Shown here one piece after another: positions 48,116 to 59,335 of a stretch of DNA of 64,000 bases. The notes below the pieces were generated by a model. The model saw only the letters and a list, made by a program, of their open reading frames with translations. It had not been told where the DNA came from and made no database searches. The position numbers were made by a program, and so were the translations under genes. The stretch spans positions 42,875,136 through 42,939,135 of the forward strand of contig NC_041008.1 in the NCBI RefSeq assembly GCF_004193775.1. Direction: 5' to 3'. The stretch comes from Glycine soja. Lineage: Eukaryota > Streptophyta > Magnoliopsida > Fabales > Fabaceae. Position 1 is the stretch's first letter. Each line of letters begins with the position of its first letter.

Positions 48116-48728
48116 GATAACAATGGAACACTTAAGTTCATGGAAAACTATTTTGGGTTGATATACTTAGTCGAGAAGGATGTTCATAAGATAAACTTCA
48201 TGTGTCTTGGAGCCATTGGAAATTTAGGGACAAGTAGTACCATTTATACCTAAAAATGCTAAGGTCACATACCAAAGGATCATGAATTTTATATTTCATG
48301 ATTTGATTAGTAGTAACATGGAGATTCTTATATATTATTCCATTGAAAAGTTAGCTGATTTCAACCATCATTTAGCCAATTTAGAGTGGGCCTTCCATTG
48401 CACTAGAAAATGTGTTTTGGAGTTGAATCTGGCTAAGTGTGCATTTGGGAACATGGTTGGAAACTTCTTGAGTTTCATGGTACATAGTTGTGACATCAAA
48501 GTGGAAAAAATCAAGGCTAAGGCAATATTACAGGCCTCTCTCCCCCTTGTAACAAATTGGAACTTCAAAGTGTGATTGGCAAAATCAAGTTCCTTAGGAA
48601 CTTTATTGCTAAATTAGTTAATGAGTTGAAAATGTTTTATATTTGCTACAATCAAATAAGCAATGAGATATTGAATGAGTTGCAAAGGATTTGGAGTTGT
48701 ATATATCAACTATGGAAGAATTTCTAAA
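48116..48728 (+). pseudogene. Gypsy RT continuation (outer element)
   Basis: The plus frame at 48282-48575 includes DFNHHLANLEWAFHCTR, ELNLAKCAFGNMVGNFLSFM and VHSCDIKVEKIKA. This matches the gypsy RT palm/thumb region after the catalytic YVDD site, which is itself mutated upstream (NMEILIYYSI). It continues the RT begun before 46938. Confidence 0.82.
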
Positions 48729-49903
48729 TGTTAGATATAGTGGCTTAGGAAAACTCAACCAAGAAGGGGTGAATTAGTTGTTTAAAACTTTTTCAATGCT
48801 TTTAAACATTGTTCACAAAAACCTCCTTAATCCTAATTACCCTTTTATTCTTGAGCATAATTATAGGTTCAATTAGAGATAGAATTCAAATTTCACTGTC
48901 AAACACAAAGAGCGTTATACAAGAAGGTAAAAGAAATGAGGGTTAGAGAAATTTACTCAAAAGATTTATACTACTTCAATTTCAAATGAAATCTACATCC
49001 AATTTGATCCAAAGCAACCTTAGTCTAGATCTATAACAATTCAAGTTTTACAAATAAACTCTCATGTACATGAAAACACACACGCAACCTAATTGAAAAC
49101 CAATTAGGAAGAACCTAACTACATGAATGAAAACTTGAGTAACCTGCTCAAGAACAAAAACTCCAATGCATAATTCGTGGAAAGAATTCACTTGATTAGT
49201 GAAAGATATGAAAGTTAATGATCTTCCTAATGCAAGATTAGCTACTCTTCATAATTCCAAGGCAAAGATCTAATGATTCTTAAGGTAAGAAAATGTCAAT
49301 GGATCAAAAGGGTGATGAAACTTTGGGTTTCTAAGCTTTCTCTTAGAGGAAAACAAAGTGAAAATATAAGAGTGTTACTCACGAGACCCTTTGAAAATAT
49401 CATTTTTATAGGCTTAAAACAGAAATAATTGATTATTCCATAGAGATAATCAATAAATTTGTTCGTCACATCATCTAGGCAACATGAAGAACATATAATT
49501 GATTATATTACCATATAATTGATTAACTATGACATCAGAATTTCCTTCAGTGCCATATAATCGATTATTTACGAGTCGTTCTTAATTTTGAAAAACATAG
49601 GCCTCAAGATAATATATTATTTCATCATATAATCAATTATTTGATGCAAGACTGAAAACTTAAGTATTTTCAAAAACATATTTCAAATGGTTTCAATCCT
49701 TACCAATATTAACCATGGAGCAATGCTATCATAGTTGAGTAACTTGAAATGCTTATTCTAGACTAGGATGAATGATTCACACACATTCAAGCATTGTAAA
49801 GCTGTAAAGCACATATCCTAATTCAACTACATACTAAGGAGCTTATTTCAATTATATTATACATATAAGATTTTACAAAACTATGAAGCCTTTACGTTCT
49901 ACA
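48729..49903 (-). repeat. Diverged SIRE-like solo LTR
   Basis: The start, TGTTAGATATAGTGGCTTAG, and the next 30 bp align with the LTRs at 19631 and 43957. The end is CGTTCTACA. Flanks are CTAAA and CTCAA, four of five bases alike, consistent with an aged TSD. Motifs such as ATAATCGATTAT (49558) and ATAATTGATTA replace TAATCGATTAC. No internal sequence remains. Confidence 0.72.
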
Positions 49904-50071
49904 CTCAACTGCCTGTTGGAATGTTCCAAACATGAATATCAAGTTGTTGCAAATGGCCAAATAGAACCTTTTATAGGCTGGTGATTATTAAAGATCTTTG
50001 ATTCTTTAATTAGAATCAGCCAATGAAGAATGACTAATGATGCAGAAAAATATTAAGTGCCATGAGAAAAG
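49904..50071 (+). other. Interior piece of outer gypsy element
   Basis: About 170 bp between the solo LTR and the second gypsy element. No clear protein match; identity rests on position. Confidence 0.35.
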
Positions 50072-50547
50072 GTATTCAATTATCTACAAACTACACATTA
50101 TCTATAAGGTACAATTATCTACTAGCTTTTATCTTTAAGCTACGTATTATCTCTAACATTATCTATTAGCTATCGGCTTTTATCTATGAGTCGGGAATTA
50201 TCTGCAAAGACTATAACAATCCTTACAAACAAGGACCCACAACTCCACTCCTCTCCAATAAATACCAAGTTCCATCGAATCCTCGACACATGCCACACAC
50301 ACCAGCACACTAGCAAACATGCCTGTGCACTTACTTCTCTCGAGCACACTACACACATCTGCTTACGTATCTTCTTATACATTCTCCTAACTCATATACT
50401 TACCTAAGCATCAGAGTCCTTTGTTTTGCAGGTCCCCCTCTTTTCCTCTTAATAAAGGCCACTCTCAAAGCTGACGTGCGAAGTCCAAGAGCCCACTTTG
50501 GCCACGTCCACCTTAACGTGTCCTAACTCCATATTTTGGTAAGTACA
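50072..50547 (+). repeat. 5' LTR of Tat-like element, truncated
   Basis: Aligns with 56739-57228 up to the shared end TTTTGGTAAGTACA. The first part of the LTR, present at 56554-56738, is missing here, so the insertion end and TSD are lost. A short indel and about 10% substitutions separate the two. Confidence 0.88.
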
Positions 50548-50617
50548 TTTGGCGCCCATTGTGGGGCCACGGTAAAACATACCTCACGGTCTCTCGTCAT
50601 CTCTCTCTTGTTCATCC

Positions 50618-51600
50618 ATGGTTAGCACTCGATCTGGCCTCAAACACGAGACCCCTTTTGAAGGCTCAAACCTTCCACTAGCAGCTATGACAGACACAAA
50701 TACTCTTCAGCAACTCAAAAACCACATTATGGGGATAGAGCGACACCATGAGGAGGAGCTGAGAAAGTTAAAGGCTAACCATGATAGACTGGAGGCTCGT
50801 GTCAAATGTCCCCAGAATGACAAGCTCTCCGCTCACACATTGGTTGAGCGCACCCAAGGGGAATCACACCCCGATGCACAGTCAAACTCTAAATGCCTTT
50901 ATCCCACATGCACCGTCCAGTAGGGTAGAGTACTCGTTGGCATCCCTTCATCAACCGCATTATGGATGCTAACATACCCTTGGGGTGGAAACCACTCAAC
51001 TTGGAGTGGTATGATGGGACCACAGATCCAGATGAGCATATGGACGCCTTTTTGACTCAGATGAATCTATATACCAATGACGATGTGATCCTATGTCGTG
51101 TCTTCCCAATGTCCCTCAAAGGGGTGACATTGACCTAGGATGGTGGAATCCCACCAAGATCCATAGACAACTTCATCACCATCATCAAATGCTTCAGTGT
51201 GCAGTACGCAACCAGTAAATCTCACCACATGACCTCAACCGCCTTGGCCAGTCTGGGACAAGCAAACAACGAGTCTTTCAGAAAATTCATGCATAGATTT
51301 GGGCGCACAGCTGTCCAGATCTTAAATCTTAATCCAGAGTTAGCATTGCATTCCATGCTCCTCGCTCTACAGCCCGACAAGTTCGCAGACAGTCTGTGCA
51401 AAAAAGCCCACCGACAACATGGACGAGTTGCGCGAACGAGCCAAGAGCTATATTCAGATGGAAGAAATGTCCAAATTTAGGAATGAGGTCAGACAAGCTA
51501 AACAAAAGTGCGACATGAGAAGGAAACACCAAGACCGACTTACACATGTTGGACAAGAGGCACAACCTAGACAAGCGCCAACCTCTTCCAAAAGAGCCTA
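50618..51600 (+). pseudogene. Gypsy gag of Tat-like element
   Basis: A start at 50618 opens MVSTRSGLKHETPFEGSN with a coiled-coil-like middle (MGIERHHEEELRKLKANHDR). After a stop and frame change follow PFINRIMDANIPLGWKPL, EWYDGTTDPDEHMDAF, then SFRKFMHRFGRTAVQI (to 51480), the retrotransposon gag core. There is a premature stop in gag near 51137 and another frameshift near 51420. Confidence 0.88.
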
Positions 51601-52440
51601 GGTATGAGCATTACACACCCCTGACGGTCAATTGCACTACAATTCTAAAGGAATCTTTCAATTTGAAGGTACCCATTAGGCTACCCTCGACGAAACCTCC
51701 CAGGTCGGGGTTAGATGAGACCTAATACTGCAAGTATCATCATGGTATTGGTCATAACACAGAAGAATGCTAGGCCCTAAAGGACAAGATAGAAGAGCTT
51801 ATACAAGCTGGGTACTTAGCCCAGTTTGTCAAAAGGTCAGACACCCACTAAGTAGGAGTAAGACCTGGAGGACACTAAAAGAAGCAGCATAGGAACCACG
51901 AAGCAGACAGAAAGAAGAGATAGAGTGGAAGGTCGAGGTAGACAGAGACACCAGCAGCAAAGGCACGATCGAAAATCTCCACAAGAACAGGAACCTATTC
52001 AGTAGATCAAAGGTGTAATCAACACCATTGCGGGTGGATTTTCCTATGGAGGATAGTCTAGTCAGCCCCGAAAATGCCATCTTCACGCCATTCGGGACAT
52101 CGACATCAATTTTTTTGACGCACCATTACAATGAAGTCTCCCTCCTATCACTTTCACGGATAGGGACTTCACGGGTATCAACCCATTTAACCAGGATGAC
52201 CTTGTGGTTATCTCCATCATTATTGCAAACTTCATGGTGCCCAAGGTCCTTATTAACAAGGGCAGCTCCACAAATATCCTATATTGGAGAACTTCCCATC
52301 GAGCAAAACACGTCCTCAGTCCAAGGCTCAATAAACATAAGGTTCACACTTGGTGAGCCATTTCTGTTACTAAGTTCCATCTCCATAGGAACTCAAGGTA
52401 CGCAAGGTTTGCCCTTGATGATCTTTTCTATTCCTAATTT
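51600..52440 (+). pseudogene. Gypsy gag C-terminus and protease
   Basis: Minus the stops, the plus strand gives YCKYHHGIGHNTEEC (zinc-knuckle-like), DKIEELIQAGYLAQFVKR, GVINTIAGGF, then the protease with VLINKGSSTNILYW near 52240-52290. The expected catalytic Asp of the D-x-G-S-S motif is Asn. Similarity ends near 52430 without any RT. Confidence 0.85.
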
Positions 52441-52621
52441 TTTATCTGTCCAAGAATACAAGTATATCAAAAATCCAAGGTCCGCCCTCGAATCCAAAAA
52501 AACCCAAGGTCTACCCTTGGTACGCATGCCTACAAAACCCAAGGCACCCCCAAGGTCCACTCACTCGTAGCAACTACCCCGACCACCATCAAAGGTCCAA
52601 GTTCAACAAAACGAACTACCA

Positions 52622-52940
52622 CCAAACTATTTGGCAAGACCTTGAATCAGGTGGAAGTCATACTTACTCTTCATAACCATCAAAGGAAAAGTTTCAAAGG
52701 TCAAAACAACCAATCACCAGATTGAGTGACAAGACCTTCAATCAAGTACAACTCATGCTTACTCCTTATAACCATCAGAGGAAAAACTCCGCAGGTCAAG
52801 CAACCTACCCCCAGACTGATTGGCAAGACCTTTAACCAGGGGCAAGTCAAATATACTCCTCACATCAGGGGAGAAAGCTCCACAAAGCAGAAGGAAGTCC
52901 CACCAAATGGGTGACAAGACCTCTAACCAGGTTGAAATCA
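52622..52940 (+). repeat. Minisatellite, about 93-bp unit
   Basis: About 3.5 diverged units each start near CCARAYT, contain GGCAAGACCTT and ATCAGGTGGAAGTC-type blocks, then CATCARRGGAAAA. Units begin at about 52622, 52717, 52809 and 52902. The array lies between protease and the antisense ORF. Spacer and repeat lengths do not fit CRISPR. Confidence 0.8.
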
Positions 52941-53248
52941 AACTTGAGATGATTTCATGTCATCTTCTTTTTACAAGACCACCACGGTCCTACCTCTACA
53001 TTGACAAGATCATGCTTCATGTGCCATCAATGATTCCACACTCATCATCATGACGACCTATTCATATTACCACAAGTACAGAGCATTGCATAAAGTAAAC
53101 ACATAAGACATACATAACATACATGCAAGGCAAAATTCGTCAACAAAGGAAAGTGTGCACTTTGAAGAAAAATAATTGTCATAATTACAAGGCCTGTGCG
53201 GCCAAAATCCAACCAAGAAGAAAAAAAGGAAAATAAACAAAAGGTAGC

Positions 53249-55856
53249 CTAAACTTGGGCATCATCGCCTCACTCCTCAACACCCTGCTCTTCATCAGTA
53301 ACCTCTTCTTCTGCAACAATTTTGTCCTTGTTGAGAAGAACATTGTCCTTCACGTCCTTAAGTGGGTCAAAAATACCTAAGTCAAGTTCCTTGGCAAAGA
53401 ACCCGACCTACCTGACGACCTTGTTAAAGCCTTTTTCATGTTGTTGCACAACCTCCTTCTTATAAACAACAACTCTTCCTCAAGCTTCCTGTTGGCCCCC
53501 ATTTCCCTAGCAGCCTACAGCTCGGACTCCTCCAGCATGGAATCTGACTCCTTCAGACGGGCCTCGAGATCTACCACCTTCTTGGCAAGCTCATCCTTCT
53601 TCATCGCAACGTCCTCCACCCTGCCAGCCAAGTTCTTTTTCTCTTCCTGCAAGTCCTTGCAGCATTTGAACAGTTCATCACTGTCCAACCTGATGCACAA
53701 AAACTTGGCTAACACACTGCCAACTTTAGAAGACAGTTGGTGGTTCGACTTCACAGGCTGAGTAAAAGCAACGGTTGCACTAGCTACCTCAGGGCGCTCC
53801 ACTCTCTAGACAGTGCGAGCGGTCGCCCTCCATTTGGCAACTTCAACCTCCTAAAAGGTCACTTTGCCCAGTGTCTCTTGATGTCGCTACCCATTTTCTT
53901 CAAGAATTACCAGACTCCGCTAAAAGAAGACCTTGGTATAATCCGTAGCATGTTAAAATCCGACTGACCTAATAAGACTTTTATCAAAGGCCGATACAAA
54001 GTCAGCCGGGGTCTTCTATTCGGGTTTGTGCCCCATGCCCCACAAGGAATTAGCATCATTGGAAGTGTAAATGTGATCCAGGGAAACACGAGGGTTAGAG
54101 AAGATGGAATGCGAAGCCAATGCAATGGAGAAAGGGACCATTGGAGTTGAAGATGAAGAAGGAGGCACCATAGGGGCACTGGTGGTCACCACACCAGCAC
54201 TCAGTAATGGTACAACAATGATGGATGAGGGTGCAACAACAAAACCAGCCAAAGCAGCTAGCACGCTCACTTCAGCAGCAACAGGAGCGGCCTCCTAAAC
54301 AATCACATCAGGAGAAAATAGAGGAGCATGAGTAACAACAACAACAACAACAACAACAACATCAGTAGCAAGAGCCTCGACGGTCGGTGGAGCCGGAGGC
54401 ACATCTTGCACACTTGAAGTGCGACCCGCAACAAGCGTCAACCCTGCAACCTACCTCAAGGCATGAAGAGGCTTTCAACTTTTTGTGGCTAGACGGACCT
54501 ACACTATCATCCTGCTTCCTCTTAGACAATACAGAGGAAGGGGCACTGAGAGCTATATCGGTAGTACCAATAAGAATAGGGTCAACCTCAATAACAGGTT
54601 GACCCCCTTCAGTGGGAGCAACAGTAGATGATGGCACAGTCCCACCTGCAAGTCTGACCAGCTTTACGAGTGGCCACCAGGCGAAGTTACCCATAATTCT
54701 TGCAAAATGAGCAACAACAACACAAGCAAGTGTTAGTTCAAGCCTCAATGCAAGTATAGAACTAAGAAAGCAAGACAAGGCAAAACATTTACCGTCCAAG
54801 GCAGCGAGAGGATTGCTCATCGAGGGAAGGGACAAAATAGCCCATGCGTCTAGCGAGGTCAGTAGCTGCTCCAAGATGGCCTTGTCCACCCTCTCCATAA
54901 TGGTCAACAGGTTTTCATTGAAAGACTTAAACCTAGTAGAATGGGAAGCAAGGCTCCCTATCCTTGTTGAGTATCAGTGGCAAACCATCAACCATGACAC
55001 CCAAGTCTAGGACCTTGAAGAAACGATCCTTGAAATGGAAAAAGGCATTCAAGTCAAACTCGAACAGCTTTTTGGACACGCTGTTCAAGGAGACCCAACC
55101 AATCTTTCCTATCAGTTTCATTTAGAAGAAGTACAAGAAGACCGACACACTGAGCCAGATGTTGAAGAAGGGGCCCAAAATTTCAAAAGCTCTCACCATT
55201 ACCCAACTGTTTGGGTGGAGTTAAGAAGGAGCCACATTCAAGTGCTCAAGTAGAGCACATTGGAAGACGGTCAAGGGGAGAACAAGTCTCAATACCTCAA
55301 ACAAGCACCCATACATAAAGAAGAAGGGCGTACAACCTGACGCCACCCTCAAGAAAGGTAATTCATCACTCTGACAAGCCTGAATGACTATCTTGTAGGA
55401 GTCCTCAAGGCTTACCAGTTTCACTTGGCATTACAAAGTAGCGACGCTCGCTGCAAAGGTGAGAAGGGACTTATACTTCATGACATCATCCCTCACTCAC
55501 TCATAGCCAGCAACAGTAGGTGGGGACGATGGCGATCCAGCGCTATGGCTACGTCGTGCATGGGGAGATGCCTTGACATCTCCATTGCCACTACTTCTCA
55601 CTCCCTCAAAAGCAGAAGGGGGGAGGATTATAGTAACCGGGACAAGCTCCTCGGAAGCAACAGAAGGCCACGCCCTCCCGCGAAGAAGAGAAGTGCCTCA
55701 ACCAATATGGCGTGAAGCCCTCACCCTTTCTGAGGAGGAGGACTCGCTGTTGGAGGCACCATAATGAGTATCCTCTGAGGAGGAACCGCCAATGGAAATG
55801 ACCTCCTTGTCCATCAGGGGTTGTTGAATCAAACCCCTAGAATCACTGTCAGCCAT
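53249..55856 (-). pseudogene. Antisense ORF with gypsy-type transposon domain
   Basis: On the strand opposite to gag, a start at 55856 (MADSDSRGLIQQPL) begins a broken coding region to a stop at 53249. Blocks in order: PFLRVASGCTPFFFMYGCLF-like (55221-55424), IGKIGWVSLNSVSKKLFEFD (54933-55121), RVDKAILEQLLTSLDAWAIL (54800-54907), then a low-complexity part with KRKQDDSVGPSSHKKLK. A Lys/Glu-rich coiled coil (53515-53802) follows. I recognise the middle as the 'putative gypsy type transposon' family (Pfam Transposase_28, from memory). Several stops and frame changes, possibly introns, interrupt it. The function of such proteins is unknown. Confidence 0.72.
54334..54361. repeat. (AAC)n microsatellite
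   Basis: Trinucleotide run in the antisense ORF, where it would encode a Val run. Confidence 0.9.
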
Positions 55857-56540
55857 GTTGATGGCCGAGTCAGACAAAAATGAAGACATTATCAAAAACA
55901 AAATACCTTGAAGAATTGAAGAATATCAATAGGGAAGAAAGAAAATCGCAAGAAGCAAGCACGAAAACAAAGAGGATTCAGGAGACTGGAAATCATAGTG
56001 ACGGTGCCCCAAAGTGGCGAACTCTTTGATAACTAGCGGGAGTTGAAGTGGTGCCCTAAAATTTCGCACCACAACGTAGCCCACTCACGCCCGAACCACG
56101 TCTCCAATACATATCCACTCAACGAGTGACACGTATGCAAGAGTACTGCGCGTGCATCGCACACACTTGCGGTAGCAAACAAAACGTAACGTCTATCTTC
56201 AATGCACCATCTAATAGTCAGAAAAGGGCAGAGTTGTCAAATCTAAAGACTTCCCTCACCTGACACATCAGACTTAGCCTGCAAGATCAAAGGCATGTCC
56301 ATCTCGAACAACTTGACAGAAGCAACCCGAACTACAATTGTCTAGGCCCGGAGGCTTGACAAGCTTGACAAACCTGTAATTCTCACACTTGTTGAGGTTA
56401 CTACACCCGACACCAGAAAACGTTTGTCCACACTTGGGGGCTCGACAAATTCATCACCTACTACTTGTCAAGGATACTACCCCGAACCTCAGATAATCTC
56501 CTTCGACATTGGACAACCTCTTTTGCCCACAAGTGGGCTC
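55857..56540. other. 3' untranslated part of Tat-like element
   Basis: About 680 bp between the start of the antisense ORF and the polypurine tract. It holds the likely promoter of the antisense ORF, but no TATA box could be assigned. ACTTGTTGAGG and GACAAACCTG-like motifs recur near 56350-56460. Confidence 0.55.
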
Positions 56541-56553
56541 AGTGGGGGGCTTA
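56541..56553 (+). other. Polypurine tract of Tat-like element
   Basis: AGTGGGGGGC precedes the 3' LTR by three bases. Confidence 0.8.
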
Positions 56554-57228
56554 TGTACTATCCAGGGTCCACAAACTACACGTGGCATCCTACATGGCAC
56601 TCTAAGACATGTGTCAACCCTTCACGTCAGTCCAGAAACAGGAGTAAGACACTCAACCCTTAGCAGCTGGGCTCCCTAACTGACAGGTTACTTCTAACCT
56701 CTTATTATTTGAATATATTTGAATCTCCTTATCTCTTGAGAGGTATACAATTATCTACAAACTTCACATTATCTATATGGTACAATTATCTACTAGCTTT
56801 TATCTTTAAGCTATGTATTATCTCTAACATTATCTATAAGCTACTGACACTTATCTATAAGTCGGGAATTATTTGTAAAGGATATAACAACCCTACAAAC
56901 AAGGACCATTAACTCCACTCTTCTCTTATAAATACCAAGTTCCATCGAACCCTCAACACATCCCACACACACTTGCACACAAGCAAACACGCTTGTGGAC
57001 TTACTTTTCTCGAGCACACTATGTACACCTGCTTGCGTATCTTCTTATACATTCTTTCTTATTCTCCTAACTCATATACTTACTTGAGCATCAAAGTCCT
57101 TTGTTTTTCAAGTCTCCCCTCTTGTCCTCATAACAAAGGCCACTCTCAAAGCCAACGTGTGAAGTCCAGGAGCCCACTTTGGCCATATCCACCTTGACGT
57201 GTCCCAGCTCCGAATTTTGGTAAGTACA
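56554..57228 (+). repeat. 3' LTR of Tat-like element
   Basis: It begins TGTACTATCC and ends GGTAAGTACA, so the ends form TGTACT / AGTACA. A TATAAATACC box lies near 56929. About 490 bp match the truncated 5' LTR. Confidence 0.9.
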
Positions 57229-57796
57229 ACTTTCCAATGGAAGGAACTTCTAATTTGTTTTTCCACCATTTGAAAACTTTCTTATAAGTCAAAGTTGCTA
57301 ATGCAGTAGACAGGTGAGTAGTCTAGGTAATCAATTTCCTTAGTGTCCTAGCTAAAATCCTATATGGGGAGTTTTTAAGGGATTCCACATTTATCACATC
57401 AAGTTATTTATCATTAAAAGGACTAACTTTAGTCACTGTAATAAAACATATATTGGTTCGGTTGGAAAACAACGACCAATACATTGAAGATGATTGGTTT
57501 GGATAAGAAATGTTTCTTGCTTGAAGCTGCCTTTTTTTTCTTGATAGATTAATTATAAAATCACTTGACACATAATTTATCAGAGGACAAATGCATTGAA
57601 TCTCGTACATTACTTGTTTGTTAGCCATAGAAAATGTATTTGCAGGTTAATAACTTGATAAGGACCATCAAGGAAATTGGAGGATGTGAAGCTAAAATTT
57701 TAGCGCAATGTTGAGTTTTTTTGCCATCATTCATAATGAGTAATTAATGAACTAGTTGTTGTTGCAACTGAATGAGGTAGAAAAATGGGACATTTA
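57229..57796 (+). pseudogene. RNase H/integrase remnant of outer gypsy element
   Basis: A K-S-K-V-A-N-A-V-D-R string at 57287-57316 resembles the NKVADALSR motif that ends RNase H and precedes integrase in gypsy elements. The following 250 bp are too decayed for a confident call. A purine-rich GAGGTAGAAAAATGGGAC run at 57774-57791 could be the polypurine tract before the right LTR. Confidence 0.5.
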
Positions 57797-58270
57797 TGTT
57801 GGCACTAAAAATGTTTGTTACTGAGGCTAGTCATTTATCGTCGGCTAATGACTAATTCAGTCGACGATCATGAACTAATGCATTTCAATTTAAATGGATT
57901 CTAGCTTGCCCTGACGCTAAAGATGATTGTTGACTAAAATAGTCATTTTTTATGGCTAACTGCTAAAAGAATTATTTACGACGACTAATAACTATTTTTG
58001 TTTGCTTGCGCAACAAAGTTGAATTAGAACCATTTTAGGGAAGAACTAGTTGGAAGGAAGATTTGAACATGGAAGGCAGTTGCAAAACACTTTTTCCAAG
58101 GCTAAATGCATGTGGATCCATAATTTCCTAAAAAATAAGAAAATCGGGTAGTGAAAGTTAACAACTATTTTTCTATATGAAGAATAAAACAAACAGAGGT
58201 CAAAATATGAGGGAATGCCCAAGGATAATTTTCATGACAACTACCCATGATGGAAGCATGCACTAAAAAT
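57797..58270 (+). repeat. Right LTR of outer gypsy element, truncated
   Basis: It begins TGTTGGCACTAAAAATG and aligns with 35414-35900, including the shared string AAATGGATTCTAGCTTGC. Similarity stops near 58270, so the last 550 bp or so of the LTR are missing. Confidence 0.7.
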
Positions 58271-58359
58271 ATATTTGATTACTTCTTATATCCTCCCTTT
58301 TTTGTTTGTTGGTAGGTTTGGAATCACATGACAAAAGAAAGAGAGAAAAATTTATTTTT

Positions 58360-58680
58360 GGCTTAAATATGTTTAAGGTCTCTCATAAATGACTAAATTT
58401 TGTTTTGGGTCCCTAATAAATTTTTTCGTTATTTTGAGTACCCAATATATTGGAACTTTTGTTTTGAGTCTCTACTATCAGCTAAGTGATGATGTGTCAC
58501 CATACAAATTGATCTTCCCTACATTATCAAGGATTGTGATGGTGTCACGTCATCGCTTAACTAGCTATAGGAACTCAACAAAAGTTTTGATATATCAAGG
58601 ACTGAAAACAACAACAAAAATATTAGGAACTTAGGACAAAATTTGATTATTTATCAAACATCTTAAACATATTTATGAAC
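58360..58680. mobile_element. Mutator-like fold-back MITE, 321 bp
   Basis: Inverted arms of about 140 bp each: the left starts GGCTTAAATATGTTTAAGG, the right, read inward, GTTCATAAATATGTTTAAG. The centre is unique. The flanks TTTATTTTT (58351-58359) and TTTATTTAT (58681-58689) form a 9-bp duplication with one mismatch, the length expected for Mutator-like elements. No coding capacity. Confidence 0.8.
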
Positions 58681-58689
58681 TTTATTTAT

Positions 58690-59335
58690 TAACTAACTTA
58701 AGTAAAATTTAATGAGTTTTTTTCTCTATATATTTTAATGCCTGTCACTAATATAAGTAAAAAAATGGATTAAATTATGCTTGATATCTTTCTTTTATAA
58801 TCATATACTATTTTGGTTTGCCCTTCCGCCTATTGCCTTCTTCCTTTGTTGTCGTGGACATACAAACTGACCTTGTGAGAAGTTGGGATTCCAACCTCAA
58901 CAACTTGCAACCATTTGAAATATTGTGTTATGAGCATAACCTAAAATTAAGATCCCAACTCTTATCAATTTGAGAGTGACAATGTTATATATGAACCCTT
59001 CTTCATAGGCTTCCAAAAGGATTAAACACATATGTATTTTCATTAAGTTCACTTACTTTTTAGTTGGTAAAAATATAAAAATATAATATTATAGTTTAAT
59101 AAATTAAAAGATTAAATTTATTTGGTTAAATTCAATAACTTAATTTTTCACTTATTTTATTTAGGCATAGAAAAAAAATTAATACTAATATTGACCCAAT
59201 TTAAACTGAACACGGATTTTAGAAGCAAAGTCTTAGATTTGAAAGGGAATATTTTGAACATTTACAAAAATTAATTAAATAATGATAAGTTTCACTATGT
59301 TAGGGTTTTATTTCACGATAAATTCAACTTATAGG
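58690..59335. other. AT-rich DNA without a gene
   Basis: Nothing recognisable on either strand. Confidence 0.5.

Larger units (their letters stand above)
50072..57228 (+). mobile_element. Tat-like gypsy element with gag, PR and antisense ORF
   Basis: Two LTRs match closely, the left one missing its first 190 bp or so. After the left LTR comes TTTGGCGCCCATTGTGGGGC, then gag, a protease, a 93-bp minisatellite, and a long antisense coding region that ends before the right LTR. RT, RNase H and integrase are not present. The arrangement fits the Tat lineage, in which extra ORFs near the 3' LTR, some antisense, are known. It lies within the outer gypsy element. Confidence 0.85.
35414..58270 (+). 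mobile_element. Old Ty3/gypsy element broken by five insertions
   Basis: A left LTR-like repeat (35414-36464) matches 57797-58270 in the same orientation at about 78-80% by eye. Between them lie plus-strand gypsy pieces in the right order: gag-like start (36538-37007), protease (about 46000-46260), RT start (46846-46936), RT continuation (48116-48600) and a KVANAVDR-type RNase H/integrase linker (57287-57316). Five insertions account for the gaps: CACTA 37008-43794, solo LTRs 43957-45521, 46938-48115 and 48729-49903, and a second gypsy element 50072-57228. Without them about 5 kb remains. Confidence 0.72.

Noticed and set aside
52622..52940. Regular repeats resembling a CRISPR array
   Set aside because: Units are about 93 bp, directly adjacent and diverged, without unique spacers, and the DNA is from a plant nucleus.
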